DNA of 64,000 bases from Blastocladiella emersonii ATCC 22665 (GCA_025594325.1 JANHCV010000002.1:434001-498000), one strand, 5' to 3'; numbered from the stretch's first letter, positions 20,171 through 31,656 are shown. The notes: generated from the sequence alone by a model not told the origin. Translations and numbers: made by a program.

Positions 20171-22048
20171 ATGCCGCTGCTTCGCTCCTCTCCCCCACGC
20201 CGACTGGACGCAAGGCTCCACTCCACCATCACCACCAACGACGAAGCAATGAATGGAACAAAGACTACCAGCAACCGGCCCTCCGCCGCCTCCGCCGCCG
20301 CCGCCGCCAACGGCACGAACGGGAGCCGCGTCCCGCACCCGTCGGTGCTGCACTCGGTCCCCATCAACGACGACGCGCTGTCGGCGCACCGCGTTTCCGT
20401 GAGCGTGATCCGGGACGCGGCGTCGTCGGCGGCCGCGCTGCAGTTCCTGACGGAGCCGCACGCGCACGTCGCGTGCGCGGGCTCGCCGTCCTCGGTCCCC
20501 GTGCTGACGAAAGCGGGGATGCTGGCGCTCGACCTCGAGGGCGTGCTGACGCCCGGGGTCTCGGCGGCGCTCGCGGACCCGACGGCGGTGCCCGCGCCCG
20601 TCAACATCCACAGCATCCAGATCGGCGTCCCGCTCGCGCCGCTGCACGTTGCGCCGCTGCACCACGAGCTGTACCTGCCCGAGTCGCTCGCGCGCGAGTC
20701 GCACCCGACGCAGGTGGTCCCGAGCGTCACGCCCACGCACGTCTTCTACTGGGTGCTCGAGGATATGGCCGACGACGCGATCCGCGCCGAGGCGATGGAG
20801 CACGTGGCCGCGATCCTCGCGTTCCCGCACAAGGTGACCGTCCTGCACGCCGGCGCCGGCGACGCGTACGCGCTGTTCCAGCAGTACGGCGTGCGCCTGT
20901 GCGCGCCGCTCGTCAACACGCAGATCGTGTACGCGCGGTGGACGGCGCTCACGGCGCGCGTGCGCGATCTCCGCGCGGCGGTCGTCGGCGAGCTCGGCGT
21001 CGCGGACGTGCCGCCGCTCAACGCGCGGTTCCTTGCCATCGACGCCCCCGATACCGCGGCGGCCACGTCCGAGAGCGTGATCCCGAAAACGGACCTCGGC
21101 GCGCCGCCCGGCGAAATCTTTGACCCGGCGTGGGACGTGATGGGCCGGCTCGGGTCCGGGCTCAACGACGTGCTGCGCGCGTGCGGGCTGCCCGAGAACG
21201 CGCTCAAGAACAAGACGCGCGGCAGCGCCATCGCGCAGACCCGGTACGCCGTCACGGACGTGGCGTTCCTGTGCCAGGCGTACGCGCACATGATGCGCGC
21301 GATCGCGTACCTCGCGCACCACCTCACGGCGCTCGAGTCGTACGCCAACGTCCTGCCGATGATGAGCGCCGACGCGAACGCCGCCGCGGCCGCCATTGCG
21401 CGCGCCGACGCCAGCACCGCGTACGGCGCCACGGGACTCAGCAGCAGCGTCCCGCAAGACGACGCCGCGAGCGGCGCGATGCAGCACGAGGACGCCAACA
21501 TGGTGTGGGAACTCGCGGGCCTGATCGCGTCGTCGGGCACGCCCGCGCTCGACCCGCGCGCGGCCGGCGCCACGCGGCCCGCCGTCGATGTGGTCTGGTT
21601 CAACGAGCTCGTCGGGAAACGCATCACGAAACGCGCCCGCACACGGTACTCGCAGCGCGGCGGCGGCGCCGTCCGCCTGTGCGCTGACTTCCCAGCGTAC
21701 TTCACCCTCCTCGCCCCGTCCTACTTTGACACGGCCAAGACGGTCCGCATCGCCCTCGTCCAGATGCCGCCCGAACCCATGCTCGTCAAGCTCGCGACGA
21801 CGGCGGCGGCGTCCGCGCTCGTCTCGGCGAATATGGCGTCGGATATCGCCACCGCGCAGTCCAAGCGCGCAGCGAAACGCGCGGAGCGTGCCGAGCGCGA
21901 GGCCGCGGCTAAGGCGGGCGCGAACGGCGCCGAGGCGACACCGGCTACGGCCGAACCTGCGCCAGCTGCCCCGGTGGCGGCGGCTGCCAAGGCGGGCAGC
22001 GGAGGTATGGCGTCGAGCGCGAAATGGGACGACCTGTATGACCTGTAA
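20171..22048 (+). CDS. DEDD-type 3'-5' exonuclease-like protein, probably mitochondrial
   Basis: RNase D/EXD-type fold, 625 aa from the ATG at 20171, chosen for its GCCGCC context and because MPLLRSSPPRRLDARLHS reads as a mitochondrial presequence. In-frame ATGs at 20108 and 19940 are alternatives. ExoI motif LALDLEG (Asp and Glu), ExoII HAGAGDAYALF (Asp), ExoIII YAVTDVAFL (Tyr-x3-Asp) are all present, so it may be active. The middle is poorly conserved and Ala-rich, and a large insert separates ExoII and ExoIII. The C-terminus is a Lys/Arg/Ala helix then VAAAAKAG and a short conserved end. RNA or DNA substrate cannot be told from sequence. Intronless. Confidence 0.7.
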   Translation: MPLLRSSPPRRLDARLHSTITTNDEAMNGTKTTSNRPSAASAAAAANGTNGSRVPHPSVLHSVPINDDALSAHRVSVSVIRDAASSAAALQFLTEPHAHVACAGSPSSVPVLTKAGMLALDLEGVLTPGVSAALADPTAVPAPVNIHSIQIGVPLAPLHVAPLHHELYLPESLARESHPTQVVPSVTPTHVFYWVLEDMADDAIRAEAMEHVAAILAFPHKVTVLHAGAGDAYALFQQYGVRLCAPLVNTQIVYARWTALTARVRDLRAAVVGELGVADVPPLNARFLAIDAPDTAAATSESVIPKTDLGAPPGEIFDPAWDVMGRLGSGLNDVLRACGLPENALKNKTRGSAIAQTRYAVTDVAFLCQAYAHMMRAIAYLAHHLTALESYANVLPMMSADANAAAAAIARADASTAYGATGLSSSVPQDDAASGAMQHEDANMVWELAGLIASSGTPALDPRAAGATRPAVDVVWFNELVGKRITKRARTRYSQRGGGAVRLCADFPAYFTLLAPSYFDTAKTVRIALVQMPPEPMLVKLATTAAASALVSANMASDIATAQSKRAAKRAERAEREAAAKAGANGAEATPATAEPAPAAPVAAAAKAGSGGMASSAKWDDLYDL

Positions 22049-22461
22049 AGGGGAGCGCCGGAGAGTGTCTTGTATCGATTATCGGTTTGGGCTTGTGAAT
22101 CATGTAACCATCATTACCGGAGCCTGCTGTCTGCCGTGTGCGCGTGGGGAGGGTCCGACGCGACGCGTCTCGCGGCAGGCGAGAGACGCGTCGCGCCAAA
22201 GTCACACGACAGACGCGGCCACGCTGATCCCGTCCCTGATCTCCTCCGCCGTTCCCACGCGTTGAAGGTGGGAACGAGCTCCACGTGTGAACGACGCTTC
22301 CGGCGACCTCAGCGGTCCGGAAGAGGGAGCGCAAGCGCGCCCGCAAGCTCGAGTCGAGTCGGGTGGGTCGGAGCGCTCGCGCCGCAAAGGGGAGGTCCCC
22401 GCCGTGCGATCGGCTCTCCCTCCCTCACACACCCCGCACTCGCGCAACCTTGCGAACCACG
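22049..22461. promoter_or_regulatory. intergenic with ACGCGT inverted repeat
   Basis: Between the exonuclease and GH26 genes. Arms GCGACGCGTCTCGC (22160-22173) and GCGAGAGACGCGTCGC (22179-22194) form an imperfect hairpin with a 5-nt loop. No gene seen. Confidence 0.5.
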
Positions 22462-24259
22462 ATGACGATGATGGCGACGATGGCGGACGGCAGAAGCGTA
22501 GTCGGAGCACCACCTTCCCAAACGGAGCACAGCCCTGCGCCACCCGCACCCGACCAGACGGTTGATGAAGAGGCTGCCGCAGCGGCCGCCTTCACCGCCA
22601 AGCGCCTGTCGACGCTGTCCGCGCTCCTGCAGGATGCCGAGCACATCCGCGAGGACCTCGACCCGCGGCACTACTCTCGCCGGAGCACTACCGGATACCA
22701 CCCGCTGCACTCGCCGTCGCTGCCGGCGTCACCATCTCCGGCGCCCTTTGCATCGACTTCCCCGCTCTTTGCACCCGCATCGCTCTCCCCGTCCCCACCT
22801 GCGCCCGTCATCACGCTCTCGGCCGCCATGACCGCCGCCGCAACGAAACCCCCGACCGGCGCCGGCGGAAAACCGCGCCGCCGCGCGTGCGGCCTCGCGC
22901 GCTGGCTGCTCGTCCTCGCCGTCCTCGTCGTCCTCGGCGCCGGGTCCTACGTCGTGCTCGTGTACACGCGCGTCGTCGGCAAGCCCGGATGGCTCGAGTT
23001 CCTGCCCGTGTCGGCTTCCTCGGCCGCCGCCGCTTCGCCAGGGCAGCCGACGTCGGGTGGGTCTTCTCCGACCGCGGGGACCTCGCCGAGCGACGCGGCG
23101 ACGCCGTCTGTTGGCGCGGCCGCGGCGGGCAACGTCACAGGCGGGATGCTCGGCCGCCGCGTCGCGCCTGTCAACGGGAGCATCCTGTTCGGCGCGCACA
23201 TCTGGGGCGACGGCGCGACGTGGAGGCCCGAGTCGCCCGCCGACTGGAACAAGCGCATGGGTACGCTTCATCGCTCACGGAAGCCGCGACGACGCACGAC
23301 TAACGTCCCGCCCCGTCACGCGTGTAGACTTCCAGGGCGCCGGGTTCGGCTCGTTCGTGCACATTGACGCGGCCGACGGCGTCAAGGACCGCGCCGGCGT
23401 CCTGGCGCAAGCCGACGCGGTACGCGCCGCGCGCGGCTTCTTCCTAATCACGCTCGAGCCCATGGACGGCCTGGCCGCCATGACGCCCGCCGTCATCGAC
23501 AAGGTGGTCGCCGTCCTGAAAACCATCAACGACCGCGGCGTGCCCGTCCTGCTGCGCTTTGCGCACGAAATGAACGGCAACTGGTACCGGTGGGGCCAGC
23601 GGCCGCTCGCGTACAAGAAGACGTGGGTCGACCTCGCGCGCGCCGTCCGTGCTGGCGCGCCGCTCACGTCGCTCGTGTTCTCCCCGAACTCGCCCAACGG
23701 GTACCCGTGGGCCGGCAGCGGCGCGAGCCAGCAGCTCCCCGCGAAATCGGACCCCGAGTTCGCCGCCCTCGACACCAACGGCGACGGCGAGATCGGCGCC
23801 GGCGACGACCCGTTCGCGCCCTACTACCCGGGAAGCGAGTGGGTCGACTGGATCGGCATGTCGCAGTTCGACTTCGGCCCGTACCCGTTCGGCACCAACA
23901 CCATGGCCGACCCCGCCGCCGTCGCCGGACTCACCAACCTGATCGCGCCCTTCGCCGCGCGCGAGGGGAAACCGCTCGGGATCTTCGAGGCCGCATCCGC
24001 ATTCTACACCAACCCGGTGACCGCTAAGGGCACCGCGTCCGAGGCCGCTATGAAGGCCGCGTGGCTCGCCCAGCTCGTCGCGCCCGCGTCCCGCACACGC
24101 GGCGTCGCGCTCGTCATGTGGTTCGATTTCGCGAAACGCGAGGACGGGAACCTCGACCGCGACTTTGCGATCACCAAGTCCGACGCCGTCGCGGACGCCG
24201 CCAAGGCCGTGTTGCGGGATCGCACGCGGTCCGCGGCCGCGGGAGCGTCGGCGTCGTAG
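22462..24259 (+). CDS. membrane-anchored glycoside hydrolase family 26-like protein with EF-hand loop
   Basis: Type II membrane protein, 576 aa; exon 1 22462-23260, intron 23261-23327 (67 nt), exon 2 23328-24259. An N-terminal cytosolic Ser/Pro-rich part precedes a TM helix (GLARWLLVLAVLVVLGAGSY, about residue 150) and a Ser/Thr-rich stalk. The TIM-barrel domain follows: ILFGAHIWGD, FVHIDAADGV, LLRFAHEMNGNWYRWGQ (acid/base Glu), FSPNSPNGYPW, WVDWIGMSQFDFGPYPFG and PLGIFEAAS (nucleophile Glu). This is the GH26 pattern (beta-mannanase and relatives); substrate could be mannan or another beta-glycan, perhaps in its own wall. A perfect 12-residue EF-hand loop (DTNGDGEIGAGD) sits inside the catalytic domain. 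Start ATG 22462 is the first of three close in-frame Mets. Confidence 0.8.
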
Positions 24260-24708
24260 TAGTAACTTTGATGGGACACATAGAACACTCTGTTTACTTG
24301 AAGAAAAGGCGGATATGGGCACGCGGTGCCGCGCGAGCACGATCCTGACGATATGCATCCGTCACCCTCCGTTATGGCCAGGCGAACTAGGCGGACAGAG
24401 CGTCGACGCGATGCTCCGAGCGGCGAGAGACCGGGGCCAGACGCACCCACGCGCGAAGGCTGGCTGAGGCATAAGTTCTGCTGGCTTCGCCGAGGGCGCG
24501 TCGTCGTCGCATCAACGCGCTGGCGACCGCAGCGAAGCGATCGGCTCTGATTGGCCGCGACGCGTCGTTCATCTCGAGGCGGCCAGCTGAGTGAGTGCAA
24601 GCGATCAGCTGAGTCGACCGTGGTTGGCGGGTGTGGTCGCGGACGCGACGTGTCTTTCACTATCGATCACAGAAGACACTCTTTTACTCATGTAAAAACT
24701 TTGATGAG
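24260..24708. other. intergenic between converging genes
   Basis: 3' ends of the GH26-like gene (+) and the b561-reductase gene (-) face each other. Contains short AT-rich stretches (near 24290 and 24660-24700). No coding signal. Confidence 0.45.
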
Positions 24709-27548
24709 CTAGGCCCACCGCGGCGTGCGAGCAGCGTCACCAAACAGCTGCCCCGACGGCTCGTACACGGTGCCATGCGTCGGGACGTAGAACCACTCGC
24801 CCTTGTGCCCGTCGTTGCGCATCGCGAGCCCGGGCAGGAACAGCTCCTCCTCGTCCTTGGCCTCGCCGACGTCGGGGTGCACGTCGATCTCACAGTACGC
24901 GTCCGCAGCCGCGAACGAGGTTGGGCGCGACTCGCACATCGGGTTCCGCGGCGACGACGAGACCAGCGCGTTGTGCTCGTGCAGCGTCAGGTACGAGCTG
25001 GTCGGGAGCACCCACAGCAGGTCCTCGGGGACCACATCCGTGGTCCACTCGTACGCCTCGTCGAGGAACTGCTGCGGCCCGCACAGAACCACGCGCAGCG
25101 CGAGCGGCGGCGGAGACGCGCCCGAGGAGTGCGACGACATGCGCCGCCGTGCTTGGTGGTTGTGCATCATCGACAGGAACCCGCACTGCTGCAGCACGCC
25201 GAGCACGTACTCGCGGTCGACGCGGCCCTGCGTCGTGAACGGCGAGGCCGCCGCCGGCGCGAGGGACTTGACGCGGTAGTGCACCTGGACCTGGTCCGGG
25301 TACGCCGCGGTCAGCAGATCGAACGTCGCGCGCCCGACGACGTGGTCGAGCGTCGCGTCGGCGGCCACCATCGTGAACCGCGTCGCACGCCCGACCCACG
25401 GCACCAGCGTGCGCAGCGGGAGGTACCCGTCGCAGTGCGTAGTCGTGTTGGTCGCCCACACCCACCCGCTGTGCATCGGGTACTTGATGAGCACGCGGTC
25501 GCGCGGGCTGACGCGCAGCTCGTTGGCCGAGCTGCCCGAGTGCGCGGCCGCCGCGACCTGCGGGAAGTACGTCTGCGCGAACTGGAACGCCGCCGACTGC
25601 AGGCCGGGGGTGGTGCCGGACCCGACGCCAATGAAGACGACGTGGTCAAAACTCCCATTCCCGAGCGGCAGCGCGCGCGCCGGGTTGAGCAGCGGGCTAC
25701 CGAAGGGCCCGCGGATCTGGAACTGCCGGTGGTTCTCGACCCCGAGGTCCGTCAGCAGGTCCGACATGAGCCCGCCGGGTCGCATCTTGATGGCGATCGT
25801 GAAGTGCGTCGCGTTGCCCGAGATCGGCGTGTAGTACCGCGTCACGTACGGCGAGCCACTCGTGTTACGCCGCGCCATGGCGCGCGGCAGCCGCATGCGG
25901 ATCTCGACGACGTGGCCGGGCAGGAAAAACGAGGGTTCCTCGGGGTACGCCTCGTGCGGGTACAGGAGGCAGAAGGTGAGGTGGTACACGGGGGCGGTCC
26001 CGCTGACGCCGGGCGGCGACACGAGCGTCTTCTGCGACAGGGCGTAGCGGCGGAACTCGAATTTCGAGAAGGCGTGGCCGGCCTCGGGCACGCGCGCTAC
26101 GGCCATGGTCATGAGCTTGGCGATGGCGGTGCGCGAGTGGATGTTGGTGCGCCGGCTGGCGAGGATGTGTACCCACTCGGCCTGCGTGATGCGGCGCTCG
26201 GCGATCGTCGCGTTCACAGCCAGCAGGACGCTCGGCTTTCCGCCGGCATCTCCGGCACCGCCGCCGCCAGTCGACGCGTCGCTCGACGTGTGCGTGGTCG
26301 GGCGCGAGTACGGGTTGGTGGCGAGCGTGGACGGGGTCGACGGCGCACCGCCCCCGCGAAGAGGCGACGGCGGGTCCTCGGGCACGCCCGCGAACGCCTT
26401 GAACAGCGACTTGTCGTACTCCTACACGGGCCGAAGTGTGAGCTTGTGGACTTAGGCCACGTACGAAGGAGAAGGCGAACCTCCTCGATGAACATGTCGA
26501 CCACAATCGATGTGCCGATAGCGTCGAGCAGAACTTGATGGCCGCCGGGATGCGCCGTGATCCACTGCGTCACGTCGAGCACGAGGCTGCCGACGCCCAC
26601 CACGAGCTGCCGGTTCTGGTCGGCGACGAGCCCGTTGAAGGTCTCCCACGACAGCAACGGCAGGTGGGCCGTGTTCGGGTTGTTGAGCACGTCGTACGCG
26701 AGCCGGCGCGCCATGGGGCTGCCGAGCGGGGCAGGCGGGCCGAGGGGCGTCATGCCTTCGGGCGCCGAGCGATCGACTTGCGGATCAACCTTGAGCGGCG
26801 GCGGTGCGGAACCGGTCGCATTGACGAGCGTGTACGCGCTGTCCGTGATCGACAGCATAGGCGCCCGGAGGCCCGTCAGGTCGTACTCGGCGTCGCGCGC
26901 GTCCGCGCGCCGCAGCACCACCTCGCCGTACGTGAAGAGCGGGATCCAGAGGACCAGGACTGCCCAGTAGTACAGGTACATGGCCGCAAACGGCTTCTCC
27001 TGGAGCGGGTAGTCGTGCGCGATCCCCTGCGGCATGTTGACGAACCCGAGGATGAGCAAGGCCACGCCGCACGTCGCGTGTATGCGTCGATTGCGCCGTA
27101 CAATCCGCTTCGGTAGAAACGCGGCGCGGTACGCGAGCGAGCGCAGGTGCGCGAGACCGCCGAGAAGCTGCACGCCGACGAGTCCGAGGATCACGTAGCC
27201 GAAGAAACGGTGGATGCGGCTGCAGTGCCGCGAGTTGGTCATGATGAGCGCGAACGACACGAACACGAGTATGGCGCCGATGATCTGCACGCCGGCGTGA
27301 ACTTTGCGGTAGCGCGCGTCGGTGCGATGGTACCGCGCGAGGAACGCCGCGCCGGGGAACCAGATGCCGAAGAGCAGCAGCATCATCACGCCGTGCGCCA
27401 GGATCACAGGGTGGTCAAAGTAGATGTACTTGGGCGCGGGCGCCGGCGCGTCGGCACGGACCGCTGGAAGCATCGCGGTCAGAGCGGCGAGGCTCGCGGA
27501 CAAGGCGGTCGCGAGCGAACGGGTCGTCGTCCACATTTTTCGTTGCAT
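24709..27548 (-). CDS. cytochrome b561 - cytochrome b5 - FAD/NAD(P) reductase fusion
   Basis: Predicted transmembrane electron-transfer protein, 926 aa. Exon 1 27548-26481, intron 26422-26480 (59 nt), exon 2 26421-24709. A signal peptide (SLATALSASLAALTAMLPAVRA) precedes a b561 domain whose four helices carry the haem His residues: ILAHGVMMLLL, KVHAGVQIIG, RIHRFFGYVILGL and RIHATCGVALLIL. A cytochrome b5-like domain follows at about 300-356 (FNGLVADQNRQLVVGVGS, TAHPGGHQVL); its first haem His is present but the expected second HS motif is not seen. The C-terminal half is a ferredoxin-reductase module: RYYTPIS (FAD), GLMSDLL, IRGPFG, FIGVGSGTTPGLQ (nucleotide) and VLCGPQQFLDE. It would carry electrons from NAD(P)H across a membrane, perhaps for ferric reduction; that use is inferred. 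Confidence 0.85.
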
Positions 27549-28540
27549 GACAATGTTCTGCTTGAGGCTTAGGGGTAACGGGAGAGAAACTGGCGCATCG
27601 ACCGTCGCCCTCGAGGACGCGCAACCGGTGCAGCGGCCGCAGCGCGTTCCCAGGAAGTGTGCGGTGCGCGGTGCGCGGTCGAAACGGAAAATCGAAGATG
27701 TACCGCAAGGCATGACGCTACCGGTCGTACTGTCCCCCGATGAACTCCACAAGCATTTGGTCGCAACTTGAGGCATACCGTGCGGTCAGAATGTCAAACT
27801 GCCCCTCATCGTAAACTATGTTTCATACGGCTCAACAAGCTTCAGGTAGTTATCGGCAGCCTCGCACATTCATGGGGCCGTTTCGGAACTTCAGGAAAAC
27901 CTCTTGGCAGTGAGCTGACGCGCCACACTTGTGAGCTGGTTCGAGACACGACGCGTTGCGCCACTCACGTGCTTGTCTCGCACGCTGCTGCCACACGTCT
28001 CGCAGCGTGAACAGGAGGAGCAAAGGAACCGTGCGGTTGATGGCAGTGCTAACCTTCGCTGCAAGAGCTATGTGGCTCCTGTTCTGCGCAAATTCTGTTT
28101 TCATACAGTGCAACAGTCCAAGGCTGTGGCTGTTCGGTGTAGCCGGCGGCCGTGAGAGGAGGATTTAACCTGTGGCACTATATTTATTAAGGATCAATGG
28201 TTTTTTATCGATTGTTCCATCCGACGATCATTGGGATGTGATCCCAACTCAAAGGGCTCCCGTTTCCGTCACGATCGCGACGCTCAGGGCCACCGTCAGG
28301 GCCGCGCGTGTATCCCACCCTTCAAATCCATCCATGGTCGATTGGCTGGGACAAACGTCTGCGGACACGCCAAAGCAGACCATGGGTTTGGTCGACAAAG
28401 CGCGGCATTGTCTCACACCACCTGTCTTGAGCCGCGTTCGGGGGGATCCGGTACACTGACCCTCTATTCGCCTCGTCGCTCTCGCATGTGCAGCCGGTCA
28501 CTGAATGCAGCGGGTCACTTCCATGTAATGGAATCGCAAA
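27549..28540. promoter_or_regulatory. divergent intergenic region, b561 gene (-) / GPCR gene (+)
   Basis: 992 nt without a convincing gene. Holds ACGCGTTGCGCCACTCACGT at 27951-27970 (reverse of the elements at 5683 and 7473) and an AT-rich patch at 28170-28230 (ACTATATTTATTAAGG) that could be a core promoter. Short open frames lack domains. Confidence 0.45.
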
Positions 28541-31500
28541 ATGTATCTTCTTCAGAAATTCGCACTCGTATGCATTGCGATCTGCGTGCTTCAGTGCCTG
28601 CATCCCGTCGCTGCGGATGCTGCGTTCAAGATCGCAGTCAACTTGCCATTTGACGATCCCGGTGCGGCATCATGTTAAGTTAACGTCCTCAATCTGGCTC
28701 ACGAGCGCCAGTGCCATCATCCAGGCCTTGGGCCGACCATGAATGGCATTCGCGACTTTGTCGACCTGCTCGCCGCGTCGCTCAACTCCACGGCTTCCTC
28801 AGAAAACGTCACGTTTGAGCTCGTGCACCACAACACCGGGTATACGAGTCTCGGCAGCACGCAGGCCGCCCAGGCCGCCATCTTCGACGATGGGGCACAC
28901 GCACTCATAACCGAGCTCTCGTCGAGCAACACGATGCCAGCCGTGCTGATGGGGGTGCGGTATAACAGCTGGACCTGCTCAGGCTCGGCCACCTCGACGC
29001 TGCTCAACGACAAGACCGAGTACCCGACCTTCTTTCGCACCATCGCGCCTGACGACGTGCAGGGCTTCATCCTCGCCAAGTTCATTCAGCACATGGGCTG
29101 GGCGCGTGTGTGTGTCCTGGCCGCGAGTGACGCGTACGGCACGAGCGGTATGCAGTGTAATCCCTCGAGCCTGCCTATATTCGTTTCACTCACTTGCGAT
29201 TGACCATGTATCCCTCCCACTTCTAGTGTCGTCCGTGTTCCTTGCCAACACGCAACGGTTTGGGATCACGGTCGCATCGAGCCAGGTCATCGACCAGACA
29301 GCTCGCGACTTTTCTCTGGTACTCGACAACATCCTGCAGAGCGACACCAACATCATTATCGTGTTCGCCAACCCCGAGTACTTTCTCCCGCTGCTGCGCC
29401 AGGCCAAGTACGTCATTTGTTGCTCGCGAGCCGCTCATTGCCGACTGACGCTCCCATGTGAGTAGGGCCCGTGAGCTGATTTCCGAAAACTACGTGTGGC
29501 TCGGCCCCGAGGCGTGGTCGCTGTTCACCTCGCTGTCGGAACTCACTGCTCAGGACCACGCCAACGCAAACGGTATGATGTACGTGATGCCGCGCGAGGA
29601 GGCGCTGTCGGAGTGGTACAACGCGAGCATCGCGCAGTGGAGCGCCGCGTACCCTGGCCGCCAGCTGCCGTCCTACTCGCACTTCTTCATGGACTGCGCG
29701 ACGGCACTCGCGCGCGGGCTCGCACGACTGTCGCGCAAGTTCGGCTCTGGCCGCGTCCTCGCACGCAACTACACGGCGAGCCTCACCGACTTTCTCGCGC
29801 CATTCGACGGTGTCTCGGGCGACGTCGAGTTCGACGCCATCGGCAACCGTAAGTCGTACTTTTCCGTGTACAACCTGTACGGTGGCACGTCGCAGGTCGT
29901 GTACGAGATCGGGCCCGACCTGTCCATCACGAACAAGGCGCCGCCGCGCTTCTAATCGGGGACCAGCGTCGTGCCGCGCGACAGCACCATCAAGCGTGCG
30001 CTGTACCTCGACTGGAACCTCCCCGGCGCGCTGGCCCTGGTCGCGCTCGACTGCGCGGCCATCGTCCTGATCGTCGTCACGGTCACGTACCTGCACCGCC
30101 ACCGCGCGTTCCCGGACATCAAGAACCTGTCGTTCCCGTTCCTCGTGCTCATCTGCGTCGGCTGCGTGCTCGTGCTTGTGAGCAACCTCGCGGACATCGG
30201 GCAGCCGTCGACGGCATCGTGCATCGTCTCGAACACCGCGTTCGTGCTCGGGTTCAACCTGGTCATCGCGGCGGCCGCGGCCAAGGCGTACCGGCTGTGG
30301 CGGCTTCTCGACACCAAGAAGGCGCTCGTGACCAGCGGCAGCTACGCGAACCGCAAGCTGTTCCGCGGGATCGGCGCGTGTCTCGCACTGCAGGCCATCA
30401 TCCTCATCGTGTGGACGACGGCGTACCCGTTCGGCCCTGCGATTGTCTCGGCGCGCACGTACTACTACTACCGGTGCCGCAGCAGCAACGACACGCTGCA
30501 GACGCTGGCGACGGGCGTGACCTTCACCTTCAACGCGGCACTGGTCGCGGCGCTCGTCGTGCTCGGGTACAGGACGCGCAACGCCATCAGCCGGTTCCGC
30601 GAGTCCATCTTCCTGCTCTCGGTCGGCCAGAACATCAGCGTCTCGGCGCTCGTCGTCGCGCCCTTTTCGTATTTCGATTTCGGTGCGAGCACGCTCGATG
30701 CGGCCTACATCAAGCACGCGATGATCGTCTATGCCGCGCTCTTCACTTTTGTCGCGCTCGCCGGCCGTCTCGTCGTCCCCGTGTACCGCGCGCGCAGGGG
30801 CATGGGCGTGGGCGGACACGCCATCCGCATCAACTCGACGGCAAGCGACCATGGCGAGCAGCAGCACCAGAAGCAGTACCAGCAACAGCAGTTCCAGCAC
30901 ACGCTCTGGTCGCACAGCTTCTCGAGAGCACAGAGGTCGATGGCGGGCAAGCACGATGCTGACTATGGCGCAAGCTCCAACGTGGGAGCGGGAACTGGAA
31001 CCGGCGTCGCCCCCGGGCCGACGGCAAGCGGAACCGGCGGGGCCGCGAACGCCAGCGCCATTCTGCTCACGCAGGAGGACCTGCGCGACGGCGATTTCGG
31101 GACCGTCCTGCAAGGGCTGTTCCCGGTTCGCGAGTTGACGGGCGACGGCGACGAGTCGGGTAGCGCGGCCGTCGCGGCCAAGGTACACCTTGTGGAACTC
31201 GACACGGTCCGCGGTACGGCCTGCCTGCCTGCCTCTCGAGAGAGTTAGCGCTTTGAAAACTCACCTCGTCTCGGCACGTAACATGTAGGCTGCGTGGTGC
31301 TCCTGCCCGAGACAGACGGCGGGCCGCTTGGCGTGGCGATCCGCCTCGTCGACCCAATCAAGCTCATTGAGCGCCCGAGCGGCCACCTCGACCGCATTGT
31401 GATCGCGTACGGCCAACAGCAGTGGGAGATCCAGTTCGCGTCGCAGCCCGAGGCCGAGCGCTGGTTCCTATTGCTGCGGATCCTGCTCTTCCAGCAGAAC

Positions 31501-31656
31501 CGGGACCCGTCGGCCGTGCACAGCATCGTTAGCGCGCACAAGCAGTCGCGGCCGGGCTCGGTCCTGGCGATCGCGGCTCCCCGCGTCAACGCGTCGCATC
31601 CCCGCGGCATGTACGCGCTGTCGTTTATGTCGATTACCGAGGAGCAAGATCGCTGA
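28541..31656 (+). CDS. class C (GABA-B-like) GPCR with PH-like tail; one in-frame TAA
   Basis: Periplasmic-binding-type ligand domain plus 7TM receptor. Exons 28541-28673, 28725-29147, 29227-29407, 29466-31213 and 31289-31656; introns of 51, 79, 58 and 75 nt have GT-AG ends and consistent phases (951 codons). A signal peptide (LVCIAICVLQCLHPVAA) precedes AFKIAVNLPF and the ligand-binding lobe (FILAKFIQHMGWARVCVLAA, QSDTNIIIVFANPEYFLPLL, ENYVWLGPEAW). The 7TM region runs from about 30000 to 30800 (IVLIVVTVTYLHRHRAFPDI, FLVLICVGCVLVLVSNLADI, AYRLWRLL). The C-terminus has CVVLLPET, DRIVIAYGQQQWEIQF and ASQPEAERWFLLLRILL, the second half of a PH-type domain. Codon 409 (29953-29955) is TAA, between the ligand domain and TM1. 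Either a recent nonsense mutation, a sequence error or readthrough. The first intron is the least certain part. Confidence 0.75.

Noticed and set aside
29850-29964. A GTAAGT...CAG intron that would remove the TAA in the GPCR
   Set aside because: It would delete a coding stretch (SYFSVYNLYGGTSQVVYEIG) that looks conserved for this receptor class.
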